Below are positions 8,625-16,724 of a stretch of 64,000 nt of DNA, piece by piece (the first letter of the stretch is position 1; the number at the start of each line of letters is the position of its first letter). Source of the DNA: Pelotalea chapellei (GTDB lineage Bacteria > Desulfobacterota > Desulfuromonadia > Geobacterales > Pseudopelobacteraceae); contig NZ_JAHDYS010000007.1 of assembly GCF_018531195.1 (NCBI RefSeq), forward strand, positions 154,011 to 218,010, in the 5' to 3' direction. The position numbers and the translations under genes were made by a program. The notes under the pieces were generated by a model that saw nothing but the letters and a program-made list of their open reading frames with translations, was not told where the DNA came from and searched no databases.

Positions 8625-9959
8625 TTACTGGAGGTTAGGGGAAGGAACAACCGATGCGTCGATTTGGCGCCTGCGAAAAAATGAATCCTGAAAAGTTGCT
8701 GCTGCATAACGATCACCAGCCAGATAGACATCTTCCAGCATACCGTGAAACAGAACCCGTTCAAGCACATCCCGGGTGCCCTCTCCACCAATTTTGACCA
8801 CCTGAAAATCAGCCCGCTTACCCGGTTCCAGCGAGCCGTGAGTTGCACCGATACCAAGTGCTTCGGCGCCACCGATGGTTGCCATATGAAGGACATCAGC
8901 CGGAGAGAGTTCACGGGAAAAGGTATTAAGGGCAAAGCGCATTTCATCCCACAGCGAAAGTGTATCGTTGCTGGCCAGGGAGTCGGTGCCCAGGGCAAGC
9001 GGAATCCCCAGCTTGCGCAGCAGGGCCACCGGTGCACGCCCCACGTCAAGCCGTTCATTGCTGCGGGGGCAAAGGACGACACTCACACCACGCTGCTTCA
9101 ATATCTCCGCATCACCCAGGGTAAGATGAACACAGTGCACAGCCAGGGTGGATGGTTTCAGAAGACCGGCCCGGTCAAGCAGCTCTGTAGAGCTGCAGCG
9201 ACGTGGCGGAGTCAGATGGCGCTTCCAGTCAAGGAAAGGAAAGAGCTCTTCCGCAAGCGGTCCGTTGCTGTTGAAGATAAAATCTGTTTCAGCAGCTGAT
9301 TCGGAAATATGGATGGCAAGGGGCAGGTTATCGGAGACGGCGGAGATCCGCGGGAGAAACGTCTCTGCAATGGTATAGGGAGTATGGGGCGAAAGTCCTG
9401 AGTGTAATTGCCTGTCACTTGCCGTTGAGCATGCTTCCAGCGCAGCAGCAAGCATGCGGTTGAAGTGGTGTTGGTCCTGTCCGATTATCTCGAAAAACAA
9501 TCGTCCCGAAAGGAGCGAAGACCGGTAAAGTTGTGCGTGTGCTGGATTGTTGACAATCTCGCCGATTGCCGTGGTACCTGATTCCAGGCACAAACGGATT
9601 CCTTCCGTTATTGATGAAGGGATTTCCTCCGCTCCAATACCACGCCTGATCTTGATCAGCTGAATCATCCAATCCACAAACCGCCGGGGATTGTAGTTCA
9701 CATTGGTCCGCAGGCGCCAGGCCGGGAAATGAGTCAGCTCCAGATGAGTATGGGCATTGACAAAACCGGGGAGAATGGCACAGTCCGGATATTCAATTAC
9801 CGGCACCTGATGATCCCTCTTTAGTTCTTCAAGCAGACCACTCGCCTTGATCACACCATCCTGTACCAGAATTGCTCCGCCTGATAGTGGAGAAACATGA
9901 GGCGAAACAAGCCAGGAGGCGGCTGCGATGAAGCTGCTATATCGGGAAAGTGGTGTCAT
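8625..9959 (-). CDS. metal-dependent amidohydrolase, aminofutalosine deaminase-like
   Basis: A 444-aa cytoplasmic amidohydrolase of the TIM-barrel ATZ/TRZ group. The order of metal motifs is complete: PGFVNAHTHLEL (HxH), LSPHTPYT, LAIHISESAAE, VHCVHLT and LALGTDSLASND with the catalytic Asp. This subgroup contains S-adenosylhomocysteine and guanine-type deaminases and, in several menaquinone producers, the 6-aminodeoxyfutalosine deaminase of the futalosine pathway; Geobacter-type bacteria need menaquinone, so that role is plausible but not shown. The gene is convergent with the carotenoid-type gene and lies downstream of leuA, with a hairpin between them. Confidence 0.85.
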   Translation of the reverse strand: MTPLSRYSSFIAAASWLVSPHVSPLSGGAILVQDGVIKASGLLEELKRDHQVPVIEYPDCAILPGFVNAHTHLELTHFPAWRLRTNVNYNPRRFVDWMIQLIKIRRGIGAEEIPSSITEGIRLCLESGTTAIGEIVNNPAHAQLYRSSLLSGRLFFEIIGQDQHHFNRMLAAALEACSTASDRQLHSGLSPHTPYTIAETFLPRISAVSDNLPLAIHISESAAETDFIFNSNGPLAEELFPFLDWKRHLTPPRRCSSTELLDRAGLLKPSTLAVHCVHLTLGDAEILKQRGVSVVLCPRSNERLDVGRAPVALLRKLGIPLALGTDSLASNDTLSLWDEMRFALNTFSRELSPADVLHMATIGGAEALGIGATHGSLEPGKRADFQVVKIGGEGTRDVLERVLFHGMLEDVYLAGDRYAAATFQDSFFRRRQIDASVVPSPNLQ

Positions 9960-10021
9960 GTGTTGAAGCTTTCCATGTTTCCTGAATGTTGTCTACCTAA
10001 AATTATTATCCACTAAAACGT

Positions 10022-10048
10022 AAAGGGCGACCAATGGCCGCCCTTTTT
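10022..10048 (-). terminator. hairpin between leuA and amidohydrolase
   Basis: AAAGGGCG and CGCCCTTT pair across an AAT-centred loop with a short inner CC/GG stem. It lies 18 bases after the leuA stop. The T-run after the hairpin is better on the plus strand, so its strength as a leuA terminator is uncertain. Confidence 0.55.
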
Positions 10049-10065
10049 ACATCAGCTGCTTCGAA

Positions 10066-11622
10066 TCAGACCCCTTCGGTGAGCCTTCTTTGCTTATAGC
10101 TTAAACGATTGAGAGCGTGAATGTAGGCTTTGGCCGACGCTTCGATAATATCGGTGGAAGAGCCCTTTCCAACTACCGTATGAGTCGCATCTGCCACGCG
10201 CACAGTGACTTCTCCCTGGGCATCAGTGCCGCCGGTGATGGAGCCGACGTTGTACTGCATCAGCTTTGCTTTGGTTTTGGTCAGCTTTTTGATGGCCTTG
10301 AGAGTGGCATCAACCGGTCCGTCTCCAAGCTCGGCCGTACGCACAGCAAGACCATCGATTTCCATCTGCACAGTAGCTGTGGCTACGGCGAACGAGCCGC
10401 AGGTCACAGTGATATGTCCCAGCTTGTATTTTTCCTCTTCGCGCGCCTCATCAGCCACGATAGCATCAAGGTCTTCGTCGAAAACCTCTTTCTTCAGATC
10501 AGCCAAGGTCTTGAACCGCTCAAAGGCCCGGTTGAGCTTTTCATCATCCAGCTCGTGCCCTAACGCTTCGAGACGCTGCTTGAAGGCATGGCGTCCCGAG
10601 TGTTTGCCCAGCACCAGGGCACCCGCGGAAAGGCCAACGGACTCCGGCGTCATGATCTCATAAGTGGATTTTTCCATCAGCATGCCGTGCTGATGAATGC
10701 CTGCCTCATGGGCAAAGGCATTGGCCCCGACCACGGACTTGTTAGGCTGAACAGCTATACCGGTAACGGTAGTCAGCAGGCGGCTGGCGGGGGTGAGCTG
10801 CTCCGTAACCACATTGGTCCTGAAAGGAAGGATATCCTGACGGGTACGCAGGATCATGACAAATTCCTCCAGGGAGCAGTTTCCGGCCCGCTCACCGATT
10901 CCATTTATCGTGCATTCGACCTGGCGTGCACCGGCCTGAATGGCAGCCAGGGAGTTAGCCACCGACAAGCCCAGGTCGTTGTGACAGTGGACCGAGATAA
11001 CTGCCTTGTCGATGTTGGGAACATTGTCTTTCAGGTATTTGATGATGTTGAAGTACTCCACCGGAATAGTGTAGCCAACCGTATCAGGGATGTTGACGGT
11101 AGTTGCACCGGCATCGATGACCGCCTCGACAACTTCGGCAAGGAATGGCAGGCGGGTGCGCACCGCATCCTCGCAGGAAAATTCCACATTGGCGGTATAG
11201 GATGCTGCGCGCTTGACTGCCTTGACTGCGGAGGCCAAAACTTTGTTCGGCTCCATCTGAAGTTTATATTTCATGTGAATATCGGAAGTGGCGATGAACG
11301 TGTGGATTCGTCCCCGCTCACCGGCATATTTCAACGCTTCCCAGGCACGATCAATGTCTTTTTCACTGGAACGGCAGAGTCCTGCGATCTGTGGCCCCTT
11401 GATACTCTGGGCTACCAGCTTGACCGCTTCAAAATCGCCTTCCGAAGCGATGGGAAACCCGGCCTCGATTACATCCACGTTCAGCTTCTGCAGCTGTTTG
11501 GCCAGACGCAGCTTTTCATCGATGTTCATGCTGTTGCCCGGTGCCTGCTCGCCATCCCGCAATGTGGTATCGAAGATCCTGATTATCTGGCGATCATCTT
11601 CCTGCTTCTTTGCCTTTGCCAT
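10066..11622 (-). CDS. leuA: 2-isopropylmalate synthase
   Basis: First committed enzyme of leucine synthesis: condenses acetyl-CoA with 2-oxoisovalerate. 518 aa, the normal length of bacterial LeuA. It starts with the DRE-TIM barrel motif IRIFDTTLRDGEQAPG, then DVIEAGFPIASEGDFEAV, VEFSCEDAVRT, VISVHCHNDLGLSVAN with the metal-binding HxH and NGIGERAGNCSLEE, followed by a linker and a C-terminal allosteric domain (from about residue 400). VEFSCEDAVRT and VHCHNDLG point to LeuA, not CimA or homocitrate synthase, and the leucine T-box upstream agrees. The next gene cluster on the same strand encodes a branched-chain amino acid importer. Confidence 0.95.
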   Translation of the reverse strand: MAKAKKQEDDRQIIRIFDTTLRDGEQAPGNSMNIDEKLRLAKQLQKLNVDVIEAGFPIASEGDFEAVKLVAQSIKGPQIAGLCRSSEKDIDRAWEALKYAGERGRIHTFIATSDIHMKYKLQMEPNKVLASAVKAVKRAASYTANVEFSCEDAVRTRLPFLAEVVEAVIDAGATTVNIPDTVGYTIPVEYFNIIKYLKDNVPNIDKAVISVHCHNDLGLSVANSLAAIQAGARQVECTINGIGERAGNCSLEEFVMILRTRQDILPFRTNVVTEQLTPASRLLTTVTGIAVQPNKSVVGANAFAHEAGIHQHGMLMEKSTYEIMTPESVGLSAGALVLGKHSGRHAFKQRLEALGHELDDEKLNRAFERFKTLADLKKEVFDEDLDAIVADEAREEEKYKLGHITVTCGSFAVATATVQMEIDGLAVRTAELGDGPVDATLKAIKKLTKTKAKLMQYNVGSITGGTDAQGEVTVRVADATHTVVGKGSSTDIIEASAKAYIHALNRLSYKQRRLTEGV

Positions 11623-11664
11623 TCCGTACGCTCCTTTCGCTGGTTCCTGCTCTGCTGTTGGTGA

Positions 11665-11932
11665 AAATAAAAATGCCTTCGCCCCTGTGCAAGGGGCGAA
11701 GGCATCATGTGCGTTCGCGGTACCACCCTAGTTCATCTGTCGATAGTTGCATGACAGACCTCTGTCACCCTTAACGCGGGAGAACGGCTCCAGCTAGCTG
11801 CTTCAAGTTCACTGGAACGGCTCCAAGGCGAGTTCATCGTCTGCGCTTGCCGGTTCGCACCAACCACCGGCTCTCTGGGAAGCTCACAACGACTACTACT
11901 CCTCTTCACTGCCTTTCGAATATTGGGAGATC
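11665..11932 (-). promoter_or_regulatory. T-box leader, leucine-specific, upstream of leuA
   Basis: On the minus strand the conserved T-box AGGGTGGTACCGCG occupies 11729-11716; its TGGT is expected to pair with the ACCA end of uncharged tRNA. It is followed by a strong terminator hairpin, ATGCCTTCGCCCCT with its partner at 11705-11673, and a T-rich tail, 40 bases before leuA. Upstream lies a stem I-like structure including CCGGTGGTTGGTGCGAACCGG and the sequence GATGAACTCGCC, in which CTC (11832-11830) is the probable specifier codon for leucine. Mechanism expected from the family: uncharged tRNA-Leu stabilises the antiterminator and leuA is read. The specifier position was judged by eye. Confidence 0.9.
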
Positions 11933-11936
11933 ATAA

Positions 11937-11967
11937 AAAAAACAGCCTGACAAAGTCAAGCTGTTTT
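11937..11967 (-). terminator. Rho-independent terminator after livF
   Basis: AAAACAGC/GCTGTTTT with an inner TGAC/GTCA stem, followed on the minus strand by TTTTTT. It separates the liv operon from the leuA T-box leader, so leuA should have its own promoter just downstream. Confidence 0.8.
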
Positions 11968-12007
11968 ATTTTTCAACAAAAATTTCACATTGATCAAACA
12001 AGTAGTG

Positions 12008-12712
12008 TCACTCACCCAGGTAAGCTTTTCTGACTTCCGGATTACTGGCCAGATCGGAAGCGGAGCCGGAGAGAACTACCTCTCCAGTTTCAAGCACATA
12101 AGCACGGTGTGCAATGGAAAGTGCCATGGATGCGTTCTGTTCTACCAGCATGATGGTCGTTCCAGTTTTGTTGATTTCCACGATGATTTCGAAGATCTTC
12201 TCGACCAGCATGGGGGCCAGTCCCATGGAAGGTTCGTCCAGCAGCAACAGACGGGGGTTCGACATCAGCGCACGCCCCATGGCCAGCATCTGTTGCTCAC
12301 CACCCGAAAGTGTCCGGGCAGCCTGCTTGCGGCGCTCGGCCAGGCGGGGGAACAGGGTGAAAGCGCGTTCGATTCCCTGCTTTATCTCCTGCTTGTTGGA
12401 AAGGATGAACCCGCCCATTTCAAGATTTTCCTGCACGCTCATGCGGGCAAATACACGACGACCTTCCGGCACCTGAGAAATCCCCTTGGTGACGATCTGG
12501 TGAGCAGGCATGCGGGTGATGTCTTCACCTTCAAAAGCTATGCTGCCGGTGCTGGAAGAAACAATACCGGAAATGGTAGTAAGGATGGTGGTCTTACCGG
12601 CGCCATTGGCACCGATCAAAGCGACGATTTCACCCTGGTCAACCCGGCAGGAGACCTGATGCAACGCACGGATGGCTCCGTAATAGACGGAAAGATTATC
12701 AACTGTCAGCAT
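12008..12712 (-). CDS. livF: branched-chain amino acid ABC transporter ATPase LivF
   Basis: Cytoplasmic ATPase subunit, 234 aa. Walker A GANGAGKTT, Q-loop region GISQVPEGRRVF (PEGR is typical of LivF), signature LSGGEQQMLA, Walker B LLLLDEP and switch His in MLVEQN. The ATG overlaps the livG stop (TGATG). Last gene of livHMGF; a hairpin terminator follows 40 bases later. The complex imports leucine, isoleucine and valine or related amino acids; no periplasmic binding protein gene is in the window, so specificity rests on family. Confidence 0.94.
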   Translation of the reverse strand: MLTVDNLSVYYGAIRALHQVSCRVDQGEIVALIGANGAGKTTILTTISGIVSSSTGSIAFEGEDITRMPAHQIVTKGISQVPEGRRVFARMSVQENLEMGGFILSNKQEIKQGIERAFTLFPRLAERRKQAARTLSGGEQQMLAMGRALMSNPRLLLLDEPSMGLAPMLVEKIFEIIVEINKTGTTIMLVEQNASMALSIAHRAYVLETGEVVLSGSASDLASNPEVRKAYLGE

Positions 12713-13479
12713 CAGTGAGCCCCCTTGCCAAGATAGGCTTCAATGACCGCAGGATTCGAACGAACCTCTTCAGGACGTCCATCGGCAATCTTTACGCCGT
12801 AATCAAGTACCGCAATGCGGTCCGAAAGACCCATCACAAATTTCATGTCGTGCTCTACCAGAAAAACCGTTACTCCGGCTTCCCGGATATTCTTCACCAT
12901 AGTCAACAGGGTCTGCTTCTCCTGGGGATTCATGCCGGCTGCCGGCTCATCCAGCAGGAGCAGGGCAGGTTCGATTGCCAAGGCGCGGGCGATTTCCAGG
13001 CGGCGCTGTTCACCATACGAAAGGTTGCAAGCCAGATCAAATGCCCTGTGAGCCAGATCCACCTTTGAGAGACAGTGAATTGCCAACTCCAGCAGACGCC
13101 CTTCCTCCCTGCGTACTGCAGGCAGAAACTTCAGCAGCGCGCCACTCAGGTTCCAGTTTCCACGAGTATGGGCACCGATCAATACATTATCCAGCACGGT
13201 CTGCTGGCTGAAAAGACGGATGTTCTGGAAGGTGCGGCCAATGCCCGAACCTGCGATAACATACGGCGGCCGTCCCGAGATGTTGGTACCCTTGAAGCTA
13301 ATTTTTCCCTCAGTGGGGGCATAGATACCGGTAATCAGGTTAAAAATGGTGCTCTTGCCGGCTCCGTTCGGCCCGATCAGAGCCAGAATCTCTCCCTCTT
13401 CGACCTCCAGATTGACACCATTTACTGCCACCAGACCGCCGAAGCGAATAGTAGCCTTATCAAGTTTGAGTAGTGCCAT
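12712..13479 (-). CDS. livG: branched-chain amino acid ABC transporter ATPase LivG
   Basis: Second ATPase of the importer, 255 aa. Walker [20 protein letters not shown] around the Q-loop, [15 protein letters not shown] signature, Walker [16 protein letters not shown] (the AAGMNP run is typical of LivG) and [12 protein letters not shown]. The start overlaps the livM stop (TAATG) and the stop overlaps the livF start, so the cassette is tightly coupled. Confidence 0.94.
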   Translation of the reverse strand: MALLKLDKATIRFGGLVAVNGVNLEVEEGEILALIGPNGAGKSTIFNLITGIYAPTEGKISFKGTNISGRPPYVIAGSGIGRTFQNIRLFSQQTVLDNVLIGAHTRGNWNLSGALLKFLPAVRREEGRLLELAIHCLSKVDLAHRAFDLACNLSYGEQRRLEIARALAIEPALLLLDEPAAGMNPQEKQTLLTMVKNIREAGVTVFLVEHDMKFVMGLSDRIAVLDYGVKIADGRPEEVRSNPAVIEAYLGKGAH

Positions 13480-14390
13480 TACTGCCCCTCCTGCTTATGG
13501 GTCGCAAGATGAGGCTTGACCCCCAGCTTGCGCAGCACCAGATCGGTGAAATTGACACCACCAAGCAGACCGTTGGGGCGGAAGACCATCAGAAAAACAA
13601 GCAGAGCTCCGTAGACCAGCATGCGGTACTGGGACATGAAACGCAGGAATTCCGGAGCAGCCGAGAGGATGGATGCGCCGAACACCGCACCGGGCACGCT
13701 GCCCAGGCCGCCCAGTACAATCATGCTGAGCATGTCGATCGATTTAAGGAAACCGAAATCGGAAGGATTGATGTAACCGAGAAAATGGCCATAGAGACAG
13801 CCGCCGATGCCAGCCAGAAAAGCGCTAACAGCAAAGGACTGCACCTTGTAGCGGGCAATGTTGATGCCCATGGATTCAGCTGCGATCTCATCGTCGCGTA
13901 TCGCCATGAGCGCCCTGCCGAAGCGCGAGTTCTGGATGAAGGCCGATGCGATGATGGCCAGCACGACCACGATCAGCACAATGATCGGCATGGGCAAAAA
14001 CGAAGGGGGGAGCGGAACCGTCAGACCGAGAGCCTTGTTGGTAATGTCCAGGTTGAGAAACACTACCTTGACGATTTCGGCAAAGCCCAGGGTGCAGATG
14101 GCCAGATAGTCGCCGGAGAGGCGAAGAATAGGCCAACCGATCAGCGCAGCAACAACAGCCGTTATCGAACCGCTTAACAGAATCGTCAGATAAAAAGGAA
14201 GGCCAAGCTTGATGGTCAGCAACGCTCCGGTAAAGGCGCCGACACTCATGAATGCAGCGTGTCCAAGGGAGAGCTGGCCGGTCAGCCCGGTGATGATGTT
14301 CAACCCCAATGCCAGGATGATGCCGATTCCAATGTTGACCAGAATCTGCAGAAGGTAAGGGTCGATTGAATTGACAAGATTATTGAGCAT
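13479..14390 (-). CDS. livM: branched-chain amino acid ABC transporter permease LivM
   Basis: Inner-membrane permease, 303 aa, with eight or more hydrophobic helices. [18 protein letters not shown] is the LivM hallmark, and [19 protein letters not shown] is the cytoplasmic coupling loop that contacts the ATPases. Starts 15 bases after livH stop and overlaps livG. Partner of LivH in the heterodimeric channel. Confidence 0.93.
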   Translation of the reverse strand: MLNNLVNSIDPYLLQILVNIGIGIILALGLNIITGLTGQLSLGHAAFMSVGAFTGALLTIKLGLPFYLTILLSGSITAVVAALIGWPILRLSGDYLAICTLGFAEIVKVVFLNLDITNKALGLTVPLPPSFLPMPIIVLIVVVLAIIASAFIQNSRFGRALMAIRDDEIAAESMGINIARYKVQSFAVSAFLAGIGGCLYGHFLGYINPSDFGFLKSIDMLSMIVLGGLGSVPGAVFGASILSAAPEFLRFMSQYRMLVYGALLVFLMVFRPNGLLGGVNFTDLVLRKLGVKPHLATHKQEGQ

Positions 14391-14405
14391 TTTTATAAAA
14401 CCTTC

Positions 14406-15281
14406 TCAAACTTTTTTCAGAATTTTCCGCCCAAGCAGACCTGTAGGGCGTACGAGCAGTACCAGGACAAGGATTGCAAAGGCAATGGCATCGCGGTAGG
14501 ACGAATAACCGATGGCAACCCCGAAGACTTCGGCCACTCCCAGCAGCAGGCCGCCCAGCATGGCGCCGGGGATCGACCCTATCCCTCCCAGTACTGCAGC
14601 AGCAAAGGCTTTCAAACCCGCCATCAGCCCCATGTTGAAGGAGACTGAGTTAAACAGAAGCCCAACCAGTACCCCACCGGCTGCTGCCAAAGCGGAACCG
14701 AGGGCAAAGGTGAAAGAAATAACAAAATTTACATTGATGCCCATCAGGGCGGCAGTGTTGTAATCTTCAGACGTAGCGCGCATCGCCTTGCCGATTTTTG
14801 TTTTCTGGACGATGAACTCCAGGGCAAGCATCAAAAGGGCTGACACGCCGATAATCAGGAGCTGCAAGGTCGATATGTCCGCGTTTCCGATGTGCAACTG
14901 TCGGGCAGGAAACGCTTCACTGGGAAAGCCCTTGGCATTGGCGCCAAAAACCATCATGGCCAGGGAAGAAAGAAATATGGAGACCCCGATGGCTGAGATT
15001 AGGGCCGAGAGACGTGACGACTTGCGCAGGGGACGGTAGGCGATGAATTCTATCACCACGCCCATTATCATGCAGAACGCCATGGAGCCGGCCATGGCAA
15101 GGAAGATGTTGAGCTTGAGAACGCTCACCAGCAGCAGGCCGACAAAGGCACCTACCATGAAGATTTCACCGTGGGCGAAATTTATCAGAGTAATGATGCC
15201 GTACACCATGGTATAACCGAGTGCTATCAGGGCGTAGGTGCTGCCCAGTGCAATGCCGTTGATAAGTTGCTGTAGAAACAT
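14406..15281 (-). CDS. livH: branched-chain amino acid ABC transporter permease LivH
   Basis: Inner-membrane permease of about 291 aa. Begins MFLQQLINGIALGSTYALIA and continues with GYTMVYGIITLINFAHGE, classic for LivH; the coupling loop is MRATSEDYNTAALMGINV. First gene of the cassette. An in-frame ATG lies 12 bases upstream (15293); I prefer 15281 because GGTGGG lies just before it and family members begin at this Met. It is divergent from the Skp-like gene across about 300 bases in which I see no confident regulatory motif. Confidence 0.92.
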   Translation of the reverse strand: MFLQQLINGIALGSTYALIALGYTMVYGIITLINFAHGEIFMVGAFVGLLLVSVLKLNIFLAMAGSMAFCMIMGVVIEFIAYRPLRKSSRLSALISAIGVSIFLSSLAMMVFGANAKGFPSEAFPARQLHIGNADISTLQLLIIGVSALLMLALEFIVQKTKIGKAMRATSEDYNTAALMGINVNFVISFTFALGSALAAAGGVLVGLLFNSVSFNMGLMAGLKAFAAAVLGGIGSIPGAMLGGLLLGVAEVFGVAIGYSSYRDAIAFAILVLVLLVRPTGLLGRKILKKV

Positions 15282-15578
15282 TGTGCCCACCATGTACCGG
15301 AAGTTGCCGATTATGTGAAGAATTGATCGTCAGAAAATGAAACGCGTTTTTTTAACATAGTGAACAATGGCTCTGCAAGCTAATTGTCTGACCAATTTGA
15401 TAAAGTATGGCAACAATTAAAAGACGTAATACCATTTTAATTATAGAAAACTTTTCATCAAACCGAAGGCTTCAGGTTTGTCGCCTGCAGGTTCTTTCGG
15501 AAAAGGAGGTTGTCACCAGGCCCAAAAGGCATTACTCTTTACAACTGCTTTATTCATTTCCAATTGAAGAGGTACAAG

Positions 15579-16193
15579 ATGATTAAATTTAAAAAACTGG
15601 CGCCGGCCCTGCTGATCTGCGCCCTGCCGATGATGAGCGCAGCCGCGGAGACTGTTCCGGCTGTAGAGGGGCAAAAACCTGCGCCACTACAGTCCGTTCC
15701 ACCCACCAAACCACAGACTCCGGAAAAGGCAGAACAGCAGCTGCGGGTCGGCTATGTGGATCTGTCAAAACTCAATCAGGAATCGGATCTAGGAAAATCA
15801 GCCCAAGCACAGGCCAAAGAGATGCAGAAGAAGCTGCAGACACAGATCGAAACCCGCAGAAAACAGCTCGACAAACAGAAAGCTGCCCTGGAAAAGAAAT
15901 TCGACACCCTTTCACCAGCCCAGAAGGAGGCCAAAGCCAAGGAATTCCAGAAGAAGGTGGAGGAGTTTCAAACTTTCGGCATGGGGAAGGAAAAGGAGTT
16001 GCAGACCTTGCAGGACAAGCTGCTGACTGATCTTTCCAAGTCCTTTGAGGAGGCCGCTGTGGAATACGGCAAGGCCAACAAGCTGGCGCTGGTGATCGTA
16101 AAAAGGGAACTACTCTATGTCTCAAGCGCTGTTGATGCCCAGGACGTAACCGATGGCGTGCTGGCACTGCTTAATTCGAAATCAAAAAAATGA
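15579..16193 (+). CDS. OmpH/Skp-like periplasmic chaperone
   Basis: 204 aa. A Sec signal peptide (residues 1 to about 23, MIKFKKLAPALLICALPM then SAAAE) is followed by a Pro-rich linker and the OmpH start motif LRVGYVDLSKLNQES. Residues about 85-165 are a long charged coiled coil (KQLDKQKAALEKKF), the tentacles of Skp-type trimers that hold unfolded outer-membrane proteins. The C-terminal LALVIVKRELLYVSSAVDAQDV is the returning beta segment. ATG 15579 follows GAAGAGG. Immediately downstream is a periplasmic FKBP, so the pair looks like an envelope-folding unit. It is not next to bamA or lpxD as in many other genomes. Confidence 0.85.
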   Translation: MIKFKKLAPALLICALPMMSAAAETVPAVEGQKPAPLQSVPPTKPQTPEKAEQQLRVGYVDLSKLNQESDLGKSAQAQAKEMQKKLQTQIETRRKQLDKQKAALEKKFDTLSPAQKEAKAKEFQKKVEEFQTFGMGKEKELQTLQDKLLTDLSKSFEEAAVEYGKANKLALVIVKRELLYVSSAVDAQDVTDGVLALLNSKSKK

Positions 16194-16238
16194 TCAGTTG
16201 AAGCTCGGGTTCGGGATAAATAACAAAGGGGGTAGAAA

Positions 16239-16676
16239 ATGAAAAGAGCAATCAAAATAGTGGCAGGATCTCTCATGATGGCAATGCTTGCGGTACCTGC
16301 ATTTGCCGCAAAGGATGCACCCAAGGCGGGCAAAACGGTGACAACTGCTTCAGGACTCAAATATGTGGATGTGGTGGTGGGAAAAGGGGCTTCACCGGTA
16401 GCCGGAAAGCAAGTCACAGTGCATTACACCGGCACTTTGGAAAATGGCAAGAAGTTTGACAGCTCTGTTGACCGCAAAGAGCCCTTCAAGTTCACCATCG
16501 GTGTGGGGCAGGTGATCCCTGGCTGGGATGAAGGTGTCATGACCATGAAAGTCGGCGGCAAGCGCAAGCTCATCATTCCCTCCAAGCTGGGCTACGGCCC
16601 GTCCGGGGCAGGCGGCGTAATTCCACCGAACGCGACCTTGCTGTTTGATGTGGAATTGCTGGACGTGCAGAAATAG
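16239..16676 (+). CDS. periplasmic FKBP-type peptidyl-prolyl isomerase
   Basis: 145 aa: a signal peptide (KRAIKIVAGSLMMAMLAVP, cleavage near AFA-AKD) and one FKBP domain. Typical motifs are SGLKYVDVVVGKG, VTVHYTGTLENGKKFDSS, FTIGVGQVIPGWDEGV, GYGPSGAGGVIPPNATL and FDVELLDVQ; active-site Tyr, Phe, Asp, Trp and Ile positions are kept. It catalyses cis/trans proline isomerisation of exported proteins. No N-terminal dimerisation domain as in FkpA. It starts 45 bases after the Skp-like gene. Confidence 0.93.
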   Translation: MKRAIKIVAGSLMMAMLAVPAFAAKDAPKAGKTVTTASGLKYVDVVVGKGASPVAGKQVTVHYTGTLENGKKFDSSVDRKEPFKFTIGVGQVIPGWDEGVMTMKVGGKRKLIIPSKLGYGPSGAGGVIPPNATLLFDVELLDVQK

Positions 16677-16691
16677 CCTTACAATCAAAAC

Positions 16692-16720
16692 GTAGGGCGG
16701 GTTTTGAAACCCGCCCCTAC
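16692..16720. repeat. inverted repeat between convergent FKBP and ABC-F genes
   Basis: GTAGGGCGGGTTTTG pairs with AAACCCGCCCCTAC with one bulge. There is no T-run on either side. It resembles the GTAGGGGCGGG-type dispersed intergenic hairpins seen in many bacterial genomes; it may still slow transcription from both sides. Confidence 0.6.
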
Positions 16721-16724
16721 ATAA

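Noticed and set aside
10066..11622. Citramalate synthase or homocitrate synthase instead of LeuA
   Set aside because: Sequence blocks (VEFSCEDAVRT, SVHCHNDLG, GERAGNCSLEE) and the leucine T-box fit 2-isopropylmalate synthase better.
10117..11731. Long plus-strand open frames opposite leuA
   Set aside because: They lie antisense to an intact leuA with all catalytic motifs; their translations are low-complexity Ser/Arg- or Gly/Val-rich and have no ribosome sites.
11990..12718. 242-codon plus-strand frame opposite livF
   Set aside because: Mirror of the LivF reading frame in GC-biased DNA, His/Gly/Gln-rich, no start signal.
15294..15578. c-di-GMP (GEMM) riboswitch in the livH/skp intergenic region
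   Set aside because: Geobacter genomes are rich in these, but the conserved GACGCAAAGCC-type core is missing here. A GACGCAAGC at about 22159 lacks the partner stems.
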